This document shows, in pieces, positions 13,001 to 26,600 of a DNA stretch of 64,000 nucleotides. Source of the DNA: Leptodontidium sp. MPI-SDFR-AT-0119 (taxonomy: Eukaryota; Ascomycota; Leotiomycetes; Helotiales; Leptodontidiaceae); NCBI GenBank assembly GCA_020726505.1, contig JAHLEZ010000004.1:1922001-1986000 (forward strand), in the 5' to 3' direction. Both the position numbers and the translations under genes were made by a program. The notes below the pieces were generated by a model. It searched no databases. It was not told the DNA's origin and worked only from the letters and a program-made list of their open reading frames with translations. Position 1 is the first letter of the stretch. Every line of letters begins with the position of its first letter.

Positions 13001-14620
13001 AAGAGGCAGATGAATACCAAGAGGTACCACTGTTGCTCCTGTTCGCAGTATAGCCAGCATCGCAACCAATGCCCATTTGGATTTTGACATTGAGAATCCT
13101 ATCTTGGCTTCTGGCTCAATGCCAATGGAGAGCAAATGATTCGTAAGTCGGGCAGACCATCGGTCTAATTCGGCGTATGTCAAACTGCCGTCCCAAGCGC
13201 ACACAGCTTCAGCAAAGGGCTGTTCTAATGCGTTCGCTAGAATTCTGTCGTGTAGGCATTTTCCCGTTCCCGATGAGATCTGTCCGTTTTTTTCTCGGAT
13301 CCGGCTCAGGTCTGTTGTACCCAAAGTTTGAATGTCACTAATCAGCAGGCGTTTGTTGGGATTCTGCCCGGCTTGCGCTAGTTGTGTAGCAACATTAGCG
13401 AAAGATTCCAGAATCCGCTCCATGGCTCGTCCTGATATAACCGCTGGATCAAAACGAGCTTCTACTTTTACTTGACTTGGATCCTTGGCGATGATACATT
13501 CGATGGTCAGGGCAGAGCTATGGAAAGTCTCAGCCGGTAAAGGCTCCACTACCAATCCGGGAATGAAATCGGACTCATCCTCCCCAACGGATGGCTGGAC
13601 AACGAAAATGTGGTGAAGGTCAAGTGCTGGCACCATGTCTGGCACAATTTCTTTGATGCGTTGTAGGCCGGTATGCTCGAAGGGCATCATCTCGGTTGCG
13701 TGTTGCTGCACTTTTTCAAGAAACTCGTGTACCTCAGTGTGAAGATCAACATTGACCCTCACAGGAACAGTAGTCACTGTCGGTGCAACCATATCCATAA
13801 TACCCGCAACAGGCGCATTGCGGCCAGAGAGAGCAGCAGCAAAGATGACATTGTCGACACCACCAGCGTATTGGGAAACCACTAACGCCCATGCTGCCCG
13901 CAATAAGGCTGCTAGTGAGACCGCCAAAGGGCGATATTGACCCAACTGCACTGTTTGCGTCCGTAGCTGTGTTGGTCTGGGCTGGTAGTTGGCCGTAGGA
14001 AGTGTTGGGAAAGCAGCCGTAGCCTCGCCCGACAACTGATCTCGCCAATATTTTGCAGTCTTCTCATTGTTGGCATTACCAACATACGCTATGAGGCGCG
14101 AAAATGGCACCACGGAGGGAAGTGTCTGTTGCTGATAGGCTTCAGCGACGTATTTGAACAGCAGGGGCATGCTGTAACCGTCGTACAGACTGTGGTGTGC
14201 CGTCCACACGAAGAATCGCTTTCCAGAAGACAGAGCCACTAGCGCAAGTCGCATCAGGGGCTGACCGTCTGCCATTCCCCTAACACGGTCTTTGTCGAGG
14301 TAGCCTTCTAGCGAGTTACTTGTATGCCATGGAATCGTATCCTTGACGACAACTTGTAAGGATCCAGAGCTTCGTCCCAGGACAATTCTCGTCCGAAGAA
14401 TTGGCGTGGCTGCAGCTACCTGCTCCCACGCAGCCTGCAAGCGAGTTGAGTCGATGGTATCGTCAAGGGTAAACAAACGGCGGCTGACATATGCTGTGGA
14501 CCGTCGAGCGGTGGCAATCATCAGACCTTCCTGCAGCGGGGTGCAGGGGTACACATCCTCTATCTGCGATGGAGCTACCTCGCATCGGCTAGCCACATCG
14601 GCAAGTACAGCTTGTAACGC
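10016..14620 (-). other. NRPS module 4 and release: C4-A4-T5-CT
   Basis: C4 carries full HHSLYDG, unlike C1-C3. A4 pocket by eye: D V Q S V L A I H K. A 78-bp intron without stop (12539-12616) interrupts A4; removing it restores GGCVCVPSED. T5 reads FFTLGADSM. The last domain has SHAQYDGMS, the hallmark of fungal terminal CT domains that release and cyclise the peptide (established for several fungal NRPSs). Confidence 0.82.
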
Positions 14621-17600
14621 ATCTGGCTGCTCGGGTGTAACCTCGTTCCAAAGTGAGAAGGGATCCTGTCCTTCGTCCTGGCTTAGGCTACTTTCTGAAG
14701 ACCCCTCTAGGACGTATGCAAGGTCGGCGAGACGAGGGTGCTCAAAGACATCCGCGACGGTGAGTGAAAATGTAGCGTCACGAGACAATTGAACCAGTCT
14801 CATCGCCATCAACGAGTCCCCGCCAGTGTGGAAGAAATTATCGTTGGCTCCAATGGTGTTCTCAGGTCGATCCAAGACTTTGGCCCAGAGACTTCGAAGC
14901 TGTCGTGCAGTCGCACTTGATACTTCCGCTTTGATACCAGTGCTGGGGAGGTAGCCTTGTAATTTATCTTGGCTACTCAATGTTGCAATGGCTCCTTGGA
15001 TCGCCCGTCGGTCTAGTTTCCCAGAGCTGTTGAGAGGCAGGTTTTCCATCGGAACAAACAACTCGGGAACCATGTAGCGTGGCAGGGATCCCATCAAGTT
15101 GTTTCGGACCTCTTCAAATGCATCCAAGAGAGTGGGAGACGGCTTTAAGAATCCGTCCACGTCCACTTCCATTCCGTGAAGACCAGTCTCTGTGAAATCC
15201 ACGGCTACCGCGAGCACTCCTTGATCCCTAGAATTGTCAAGCTGAACAAGCATTGCCGCAGCAGTACGGATCTCAGGGCGTGACCGGACCACCCAGTACT
15301 CAATCTCGCCTGTCTCTACACGCTGACCCCATATTTTGACTTGCATATCGCGACGTCCGAGAGTGGTATAAGTGCCATCCTCGTTTTGTCGCACCAAATC
15401 TCCGGTTCTGTACATGCGTCGGCCGGACTTGTCATCAAGTCCGCATCGTGTAAGAAAGTTCGGATCAGTAATGAATGATTGATTGGTTTTGATGGGATCA
15501 TTCAAATAGCCTCGGGCTAAAAGAGGCCCTTCGATCAGAAGTTCACCTAGGTGGGATAGTCAGCAACTTTCCTGTATCATTAGAGTAGCTTATTCGTACC
15601 TGGAGCTCCGATAGGACATAAGCGATTGAAGTCCTTGGTATCGACAACCCAGAAACAACTTGATAGCGGTACACCAAGAACTGGAACTTGCTTGTGGTTT
15701 GTCATAGATCGTGGTGAGCAAGTAGCATATATACTACACTCGGATGGGGCATAAGACTCAAGTACTGTTGCTTGTTCCTTCCACAAGTCAACAACAGCGG
15801 GTTTGACTGGCTCGCCCATCAGAATAACGGTCTTGACTGCGGGCAACCGTCTTGAGCTTAACATTCCAGCTACAGTTGAAGTCAAGGACAGGAAGTTGAC
15901 GCCCATATCGAGAACGGATTGCTCCAAGTGATTTAATCTCTGATCTTCAGAGGGTATGCATACACACCCGCCGCGACACAGTGTAGTGAACATCTGCCAT
16001 AAGTTAGCACACTCTTTTCTGGACACTTCAAATCAAGCCTGTTTGCTGTTTGGGGTTCATCAAGAAAAATTCTTCATTTGATTTGAGGTGAATTTTCAGG
16101 GTATACGTACCTCCTGGATTGTTACGTCGAATGTATGAGAGGCAAACTGTAAAACCCGCGACTGTCTCCCAACCCCAAAAGCCGCTCCATGAGATTGGAT
16201 ACTCGAGCACAAGGCACGATGTTGGAGCACAACTCCCTTCGGCTTTCCGGTGCTCCCGCTGGTGTACACCACCCAGGCAGCATTGTTCGTATCAACTTCA
16301 GGACAAATAAGTGGATTGGGAGGAGAAACAAGCGAATCCAGCAGCATTGAGTTGACTGTAATGAATTGGGGCCCCGTGCCGGCCAGCTGCTCTTCTTGTG
16401 CGGCATCTACAAGGACTATCGGTGCCCTCGTGTCGTCCAAGACCATCCTCAACCGTGCCAAGGGTTGCTGTGTTGCCAGTGGGAGGACTACACCACCTGA
16501 TTTGAGAATTGCTATTCACTCGCTTAGTTCATGACTGTTGCTGACGCACTTCTGGGAGCATTCTGGAAGAGAATTGCTGAGGATTGACTTACCCAATGTG
16601 GATACCACTGCCCAACGGGATTTGTCCATGCACATACCGACCATAACTTCCGGTCCAATTCCAAGGCCAGAGAGATGATGCGCCAGTCTGTTAGCTGCCT
16701 CATCAAGGGCTTCGTATGTCATTGCACCATCCCATGCATAAATAGCTTCAGACTTTGGCTGGGAAGCTGCCATCTCCTGGAAGAGTGAATGAATACAAGT
16801 TTCAACTGCGCTGGGTACTTCGGTGTTCGTTCTGCTGATCGCCTTCTGGTCTTCCTGTGAGAGGAGCTCGAGATCTCCCAAGGGAACGTTTGCGTTCGCA
16901 CTGTCACAGAGCACTCCAATGACGTGTTCGAGCTGGCACAATAATCGATGGGCTGCTCCTGCGTTGGCGACGTCTGGAAGATACTGGAGGACCAATTCGA
17001 TGCTAGAGTCTCCAGCACTGACGCTCAGATTGAAATCGTAATCGGTTGACTCTTCGGCATCAACTTGTTTGAGCTGGATTGACTGTGCACCTGTGCTTAC
17101 CGCATCTGCTCTTCGATATGACAAGGTGGTGTTGAATAGATTCTGCTGAGAAGAATGCAAAGAGTGCTGGATGGCAGCTAGAGGGGCCCTTTGGTGGTCA
17201 AAACCTTCGAGGAAACGATTCTGGATATCTTGAATAGCTTTGGACGCTGTCATATTGTAATCCATTTCGAGATGACAGATCATCATGTTTATCATCGGAC
17301 CAATGAGCGTGTCAACACCATCGATAGGAATATCTCGCCCGCTTGACAAGTAGCCGAAGGATATTTGGCTAGAGTCAATGCGAGATCCTAGCACGATTGC
17401 CCACGCCAATTGGAAAACGTTCGCAATGGTAACACTGTGAGTTCGGCAAAAGGCCTGAAGCTCCGAAAGGTCTTCTATGACCACAGTCGCGACTGGCTCA
17501 GCGTCGATCTCTACTACTTCTGCGAAAGGTGCCTGATTCAGCTGAAGGTTACAGGGTTCCGCCTTGGCAAGTAGACCTTGCCAGTAGCGCAAGTCTTCTT

Positions 17601-20600
17601 CTTCAGAGGACATCTCGAGGAAGGCCACATAGGTACTGTAACTTGATGCTGGAATGGTCTCCACACCCTCATATGCCTGCAACATTGCTTCAACAAGAAT
17701 CTGGACAGAGGAAGCATCGACAAGCGCATGACTGATTTCGAAGTGGCCGTAGACATGACCCTCTGTAGTCGTTGTGACAATCAGAAATTGGTGCTGTGGA
17801 CGACCAGATTCTGTTCCACTGAATGTGTGTCTCTTGATGCATTCTAGAACATCGGCATCGGTAGCACATTCGATGGTACCTACGTCCACCTTCGATGATT
17901 TGAGCACAATCTGGTAGAAGCGATCCTGGTGCAGAAGGGTTCTGGTAAAGATGGTACGCATGATGGAGTGTTGTTGTATGACCTCATTCCAAGCGATGGC
18001 CAGTCTGCTCGTCTCTATCTGGTCTGTGGTTGAATTGAGGCCAGGCAGAATGCGGCAGGTCTGCTTCAACAGATAGGATGACGGCGCTTTGAGTTGACTG
18101 AGCAAAATACCTTGTTGAACAGGAGAACATGGCAGTATGTCCTCGATATCTTCCCACTTGAAACCAGCGGGAGCAAGATATCGTTTCTCAACTTGGGCGA
18201 GATCGGGGTTAGTGAGATGGGCGAGCGGGAAATCACTAGCGGAAGCTGTTGGTGTAGTATTGCTGAGTTCTGCAACAACCGCCACTATTGCCTGACTGTA
18301 TTCTGAACACCATCTTCGAATGGCATCCTGCTCTGGGGAGTACTTGCTGAATCCTGATCATAATGTTAGTACGTACTTCTGCTACATGGCTCTCAGAATC
18401 TAGGGAGAATATACATACCAATGCTGATTTGGGCCTGGCCATCTTCAACGGAGATCTCGATATTCAGTGCCGCCTGCATCTTAACCTTGCCTCCTGTTGA
18501 GGATATATCGGATTGTCCGCCTGGCTGGTGGAGTTTATCAAGACGAAGCAAGCCACCTTGACGTTCAAGCTGCTGAAATTGGCCATGGTAGTTGAATAGT
18601 ACCTCGAGCGGGTTGTCACCCGTGCCATCATCAAGCAGATACTGGGAGGCAAACACAAGTGCTTGTCGATCGGCGTCCGACTTTCGAGCATCTTTGATCT
18701 GCTTCACCAGCGGCACTGCGCTTGAATCGTCCTCCTCTCCGCGAGAAAGGTGTAACCGAGTGATGGTGGTCAACCATCCCACAGTCTCAGACAAGTCATA
18801 ATCAATAGTATCACCTCCTCGACCATGACCTTCGATGGCGATTGTCGGGCCCGACCGATCAGTGAAGACTTTTCGGAACGAAATATACAAGGCAGCCAAT
18901 AGAATATCTGCTGGGGAAGTCCGAAGACAATTGTTTGCGGATCCGAGGAGTAAGCTTGTTGACTGTTGATCCACCCGTGATATTGCAAAAACCTGGTCCG
19001 CCCAGAGGTACTGGCCATATTCAATGCCCCAGTAGTCCCAAGAGATTGCGTGTTCCACGGTTCCTGGGGGAGTTATGGTCTTACTCTGGCTGGACTTCTG
19101 AGCCTGTTGCAATAGCACGGAGTTCCACGAAGGAAAGCTAAGTGAGCACGACGCCGATGTGGTGTTGTGACTTAGCAGCTGCTCAAGGTCTTGCGCAATG
19201 ATTCTCCAAGACATCAAATCCACAACCAAATGGTGGGCAGTCATAAAGAGAAGTTGACGGTCGGGGAGTTCCAAGAAGTCTACACCGAAAATTGGACCAT
19301 GTTCAATATCCAGACAAGCCTGTGACGATCGAATCACTTCTCGCGCTGCCTCTTCATCTTGCACCATGCCAGTCTGGAAGTGGTATGACCCCACAAGGTT
19401 CTTCTCGATGCGCTGTTGCCACCCTTTTCCTCCATTTTCTTTGACTTGGAACCGGGCACGTAGCATTGCATGTTTCGCAACCAAAGCTTCTATGGCACGA
19501 GCCATCTTAGCCTGTTGCTGAATCGGCTGCCGGAGTTCGAAAACAACGCTCTGGTTGAAGCGATATTCTCCTTCGGATCGCAGGCCATCAAGGGCGATAT
19601 CCTCAAAGTACATCCGCTGGGCTGGTGAAAGGTCAAAAGGCCCATCCGGAATTTCATTTGTGATTTGGCCGCCGAGAGCAGGCCTCCGGGCAGCGATGGC
19701 TAGTTCAGAAATAGCGTGGCTCTGCAGGACATCGCGGACAGTCAGAGTCAGGCCTGCTTTACGGCAAGCTGACACGACCTGCATTGCTGTAATCGAGTCG
19801 CCGCCATAAGACAAGAAAGAACGGCGGTAGGTGATGTTGGTGACATTCAGCACATTGCTCCAAATTTCGCGAATCTGCCGCTCAGTGGTTGATGCTGGAA
19901 GGTCTTCTTCATCTACCTGAGAATCATTTGACTCGGAGTACGAAGCCAATTCCTCTGCGCTGAGACAGTGAATATACCTAGAGAGGCTCAATCGGTCAGT
20001 TTTTCCATTTGGATTGACAGGCAGCTTTTGCAGTGGAACCCAAAGGCGCGGAATCATATATTCTGGAATGTGCTGCGACAAATAGTGCTGGACCTCTGAA
20101 GCGACCCGTAACGCGGCTGGCTTGTCAACACTGCAGGCTTCTTCCACAGTCGTGCTGTTATAACCGCCCTGGTTTGGGAGACTGAATCCGGCAACGAGCT
20201 TCACATCGTCGGGCCTGCTACCTTGTAGCAGGACGATAGCTGCATGAACCTGAGAGGGATGTCGCCCAATGTGATATTCGACTTCTCCAATTTCTACTCG
20301 CTGCCCGCGGATTTTGATCTGTGTATCACGCCGACCCAGGATTGTGTAGGTACCATCATGATTTTGCCGAACCAGGTCACCAGTGCGGTACATCCGTCGT
20401 CCAGTCCCCCCTATTTGATATCGCTTCAAAAAGGCAGGATCCACAATGAAAGACTTCTCCGTTTTGACTAGATCGTTGAGGTATTCTCGAGCGAGCAGTG
20501 GCCCCTCGATGAGAAGTTCACCGGGAGAACCGATTGGGCAAAGTCGCTCGTAATCGGGATCGTTCGAATCGACGACCCAGAAATTGCTTGCTAGAGGGAC

Positions 20601-23600
20601 ACCGAGTACAGGAGCCTGCTTACGGTGCGCGAAAGGCTGCTTCGAAGTAGTCACTTGAATGCTACATTCTGAAGGACCATATGCGCCAAGGACAGTAGCG
20701 CGCTTGATCCATTTCTCCAGAACCAGAGGGTTGACTGGCTCTCCTAGAAGAATGACCTTTTCCACAGCAGGCAGGTGATCTGGTTCGAGCAGGCCAGCTA
20801 CCGTTGAAGTTAGAGATAAGAAATTGACCCCAAGGGAGAGGATAGCATGTTCCAAGTTGTTGAGGCGATCTTCCTCTGATGGGATGCAAACGCAACCACC
20901 GAAGAAAAATGTAGTGAAAACTTCTTGAATCGTTACATCAAAAGTGTGCGAGGCGAATTGTAAGACACGGTGGCCTGCTCCGAGACCAAAGGCATTCCCG
21001 TGCGCAAGTAGACTCGTACATAATGCATAGTGTTGAAGAACCACGCCCTTTGGCATTCCGGTACTGCCGCTGGTATAAACGATCCAAGCAGCATTTTCGG
21101 GTCGAACGTTTGCACCGATGATCTCGGTGGGGACTGGAAGGTCATTCAGAAGCTCTCTATCAATTCGAACGAGGCGAGGACCAAGAGTAGACAAGCGATC
21201 CATTTGCTTCGAATCAACTAGGACAATAGGCGCTTGGGTGTCATTCAGCACCAGTTGCAATCGTGCAAGTGGCTGTTGTGTTGATAGTGGCAAAACTACT
21301 GCACCTGCTTTGAGAATAGCCAACATGGCTACTACCGCCCAACAGGACTTATCCATGCATATTCCCACTTTGATTTCTGGACCGACGCCGCAGACTGTAG
21401 CGAGATAGTGTCCGAGGCGGCTAGCAGCATTCTCGACTTCGCCATATGTCATTGTTCCATCCCATGACTTGACGGCAATTGCATCAGGTTGTCGATTCGC
21501 AACCTCGTGAGTCATATTGTGAATGAGGTTCTCTGTTGCTACGGGGACTGTCTCATTCGCAGTCCTGATGGCTAGCAGGTCTTCAGGGGAGAGCAAATCG
21601 AGATCTCGGAGGCGAGCAGTCGGGTTCATACATATCACACCCACGATGTGTTTCAGTTGAGCCAGCAAACTTTGAGCCGCTCCCGGGCTTGCAACTGATG
21701 ACCAGTATTGCAGACTAAATTCAATACCAGAGTCGGATGCCAGAATATTCAGATTGAAATCGTACTCTGTGGATTCGTCTGCTTCGATCCTTTCCAATTG
21801 GATTGAGCTAGCTTGTTTGCTGTGGCCAGCACCCTGAGCACGTTTGTAAGAGACAGTGGTGTTGAACAAAGACTGCTGCAAAGAGTGCTGGACGGCGGCC
21901 AAAGACACTCTCTGATGTTCGAAACTCTCCAGAAATCGGTTTTGCACACCCTTAACAGCTTCAGACGATGTGAAGTCAGGCATTGACTCTACATCAAAAT
22001 GGCAGATCATCATGTTTATCATCGGCCCGACGAGCGTGTCCACGCCGTGTATTGGAATGTCACGGCCACTAGACAAATAGCCAAACGAAATTTGATCCCT
22101 GGAATCGACCCTCGATGACAGCACCAGCGCCCAGGCCAGCTGAACGATGTTTGCAACAGTGACACTATTCAGCTGGCAGAAATTGTGCAGAGCCGAAGTA
22201 TCTTGGATTGCTTCGCTTGCGGTGAGCGGGATTGTTTCTGCAGCATTGGTCGAGAGAGCGCCGAGATTTTGGTCTGATTGTAAGTTGCATGGCTCTGCCG
22301 AACCCAGCAAGCTCTGCCAGTAGTTGAGGTCCTCTTCCTCCGAGCGTTGTTCCAGATACGCGATGTACATACTGTAATTTGATCCTTGTGTGGCTGTCTT
22401 AGGGGCCTCGTATGCTTTCAAAAGCCCGTCCACAAGGAGCTGTATAGATGACGCATCGACCAGGGCGTGGCTCATCTCGAATTGACCATACACATTGCCA
22501 CTCGTGGTTGTGACAATCAAGAATCGGTGCAAAGGCTGTCCGGGCTGATACCCCTGAAGCGAGTGCTTTTCAAGGCACTGTTGCAAGTCTGAGTCCGCGC
22601 AAGTGATATGCTGGATGTTAGCCTCTGGTGACGTGAGAACCAATTGGTAAAATCGGTCATGATGAAGTGGTGTTGCCGTGAAGATGGTCCGCATGATGGT
22701 ATGCTGTTGAAGAACAGCAAGCCAAGCATCTGCCAGTCTCTTGGTATCAACGCCTTGCGAATCCGAAATCGGGAGTACACGGCAAGTATCTTTCAGCCAG
22801 TATGTAGATGGTGACTTCATCTGACTGAGTAGAATTCCTTGCTGAATGGCAGAGCAGGGCAATATGTCTTCGACGTCTTCCCACGATGTGATTCCGGCTG
22901 GGAGCAGGAATTGCTCCATTACCATAGCAAGATCCTCCTCACCGTGCAATCGAGCGTGCGGAAAGTCGCTTGGAGTGACAGTGGGCGATGTGCGTAAGAG
23001 TACTTGCACAGCCTCGGCGATTTTCCGGCTATAGTCTTGAGTCCATTGTCGAATTGCATTGCCCTTGGGAGAATTTTGGCTGAAGCCCACCCTAATCTGC
23101 ATTCTCCTAGCTTCAACAGATACTTCGATGTTCAGTGCCGCTTGCAGTTTCGCTCTCCCTCCTATCGAAGAAAGAGTAGACTGTGGATCTTGAAGCTTTG
23201 CTTGGAGGTGATCGAGGCGAAGAAGACCATCGGCACGTTCGAGTTGTTGAAACTGCCCATGGTAGTTAAACATGATCTCTCGGGTGCTGTATGAAGTGTC
23301 TGATGTCTCACCTGCTGCAGCTAGATACTTGTTAGCGAAAGCAAGGACTTCACGATCGGAATCAATCCGACGAAGCTCCTTGACCAGTTTGAGTGTCGAT
23401 ACAATACCATCATCACTATGATCGCCAATGCGAAGTGAAGCTATGGTAGTAAACCATCCAATCGTATCAGATAAGTCGTAATCGGTCGAGCTATTGCGTC
23501 CATGCCCCTCGGTGGAGACCGCAGGATTTGCATGATCTGGAAAGGCATGTCTGAAGGAAAGTAGGAGAGCGGTAAGGAGGACGTCTACTGGACTTGATCG

Positions 23601-26600
23601 TACAGCAGCATTAACAGCGGGTCCCAAGAGCAAGTCTGTTGTTTGTTCGTCCAGCTCAGCAGTTGCAAAGATCTGCTCTGACGACTTATACTGCCCCGGT
23701 TCGATACCCCAATAGGACCACGAGGATGGATCGTCCAATGCTTCAGAGGCAGTCTCGTCTGGGCCAGGCTGGCGTGCTTCTTCGGCGGCAAGTGCACTAC
23801 ACCAAGCCGGAAATGGCATCGAGTGGGAGGGATGTGATGTTCCGCCTAAAAGTAGCTGTTCAAGATCCTGTATCACAATCCTCCACGACATCAGGTCGAT
23901 GACAAGGTGATGAGCTGTCAAAAAGAGGATTTGTCTTTTCGGCTGCCCGATCTCAATCAAATCGGAAGCAAATATTGGGCCATTCTCGATGTTGAGCGAC
24001 CCTTGCGACAGCTGCAAAATGTCCTGGGCGGACTCGTCGTCCTCTACAGCATGTGTGTGGAAGTGATAAGAGTCCACCAGCTGCTTTTCGATGCGCTGCT
24101 GCCACCCCTTCGTCTCATCCTGGTGGAAACGCGCTCGTAGCATAGCATGCTTCGCAATCAATCCCTCAATTGCGTCCGCGATCCTGGCTTGTGGAATTGG
24201 CTCCTGCAATCGAAGGCAGACGCTCTGGTTATATCGGTAGTCTCCATCGGATCGGAGGCCTCCAATTTCGTTGAAGTACATGTGCTGTGCCGGCGAGAGA
24301 TTAAAGGGCTCGTCTGGGGTATTAGCAAAGTCGGTCAAAGATGACGTGCCAGCTTCTAGTGCCAGCACTGAGATACCGCCACTTTGAAGAACTTGTCGTA
24401 CGGATAGAGCGATGCCAAACTGGCGGCATGCCGAAATGACTTGCATTGCGGTGATAGAATCACCTCCGTATGAGAGAAACGACCGTCGGAAGTTGATGCG
24501 CGACACGGGTACATTCAGAACACTGGCCCATACTTCCCGGATCTGTCTCTCAGTTGCCGTTGCTGGGGCATCTTTCTCAGTCTGCGTCTCATCGAAGTCA
24601 GAGAAGGATGTGATTTCCTCGTCGCTGAGAGCATTGATCCACGTGGAAACGACGCGGCGGTCAACCTTACCCGATGTGTTTACTGGTAATTTAGCTAGGG
24701 GCACCCAAATGCGAGGGATCATGTAATCTGGAACATGCTGAGCTAAATATTGCTGAAGATCTGAGGCGACGAGCATCGCGGCTTTCTTATCGATTGCATC
24801 ACTTTCCTCGATTGTCAAGCTATCGTAGCCAGCTGCTTTCTCGCCCCCAAGGCTGAAAGCAGCGGCTAACTTCTCGTTATCGAAATCGTGCTTTAGCAGT
24901 ACAATGACAGCCTGTGCTCCAAGAGCTCGTTGGGTAATGTGATATTCAACTTCACCAATCTCAACACGCTGCCCTCGGATGTTGATTTGCATGTCTCTTC
25001 TTCCGAGTGTTGAATATGTGCCGTTATTGTTCTGTTTCACGAGATCTACAACCGGACACATCAGCGCCGTTTTCCACGCAACGGATCGTCTTCTTTGTTA
25101 CTCACCACCGGTACGATACATACGCCGACCAGAGCCCAGGTCATAGCGTTTGAGGAAATCAGGGTCTGAGATGAAGGACTTGTTCGTTTTCTCAATGTCA
25201 TTCAAGTAACCACGGGCAAGTAAGGGCCCTTCAATAAGTAGCTCTCCAGGGGCTCCGATGGGGACCAGGTGATTGTAGTCCTTGGGGTCGACAACCCAAA
25301 AACAACTCGAGAGAGGAGCTCCGAGCACTGGAGCCTCTTTCAAGCTCTTCATAGGCTGAGGGGAGCAGGTCGCGTATATACTGCACTCCGAGGGTGCATA
25401 AGATTCGTAAACAGAGGCATGATGCATCCATAGTTCTAAGACAGCAGGCTTCACAGGCTCACCTACACACAGAGAAAACAATATTAGCAAATCTGGTATA
25501 GAAATAGACGAAACTCCTCGCCCTTACCCATTAAAATCACGATTTTGATCGCAGGGAGGCGTGTGGGGCTTAAAAGTCCAGCGACTGTTGATGTTAGCGA
25601 AAGGAAGTTAACTCCCATAGATATAATAGCGCGCTCCAGGTTGTTCAGCCTGTCTTGCTCAGAAGGCACACACACACAGCCACCTTTACAGAGAGTCGTG
25701 AAGGTCTCCTGGATCATGACATCAAAGGTGTGCGATGCGAACTGTAGAACACGGGAGTTCGATGTAACGCCAAAAGCTGTTCCATGGGCCTCAATACTCG
25801 AACACAGTGCCTATTTGAGAAGGTCAGCATTGTGTGTCTTTATTATTGACAGGGTGGAGTTTGAAACTTACGCTATGCTGAAGTACAACACCCTTGGGAA
25901 CGCCAGTACTGCCACTTGTGTAGACGACCCAGGCAGCATTACTTGCGTCAACTTGAGGGCATATCACTTTCCCGTCGGGTACAGAAGGGAGACTGTCTAA
26001 GAACTCCGTTTTGACCTCGATGAGGTGCAGTTTAGGCAGGTCCTCTTGGGCAAGACGCTCTTTCTGCCCAGCATCGACAAGCACAATTGTTGCTTGAGTG
26101 TCTTTGAGGACAATCTGAAGTCGAGCAAGCGGCTGCTGAGTCGAAAGGGGAAGTACGACACCACCTGCCTTGAGAATAGCAAGGGTGGAAACTGCGGACC
26201 AGCGAGATTTGTCCATACACATGCCTACCATGACCTCAGGACCAACACCGAGGTCAGCCAGGTACTTTGCAAGTGAATTTGCGGTTCGATCGAGATCGCG
26301 AAAGGTCATGTTGCCGTCCCAGGCGCAAACGGCCATAGCATCAGGCTGGCGAATCGTAATTTCTCCTACAATACTGTGAATGCAGGCAGAGCTCGGAGTC
26401 GGCGGTACCCTGTTCACTTGCTGGAGCCGCTTCGAGTCCTGCAAACCGAGAAGATCACCATCGCCAAATTCAGCTTTGGGGTTGGTGAGGACGAATTCGA
26501 TTGCCCGAATGTAGGCGCTGAGGATGTTGTTGGCATCAGCTACTTCAGTTGTGGACCGCCAAATATCGTAGTCAACTGTGATGGTGTCATCTCCAATTTC

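Noticed and set aside
10016..15505. Reading the 1829-codon block as a separate bimodular synthetase
   Set aside because: Splice sites at 15547-15599 and upstream join it in frame to A3, and an A domain cannot start in the middle; one gene explains all blocks.
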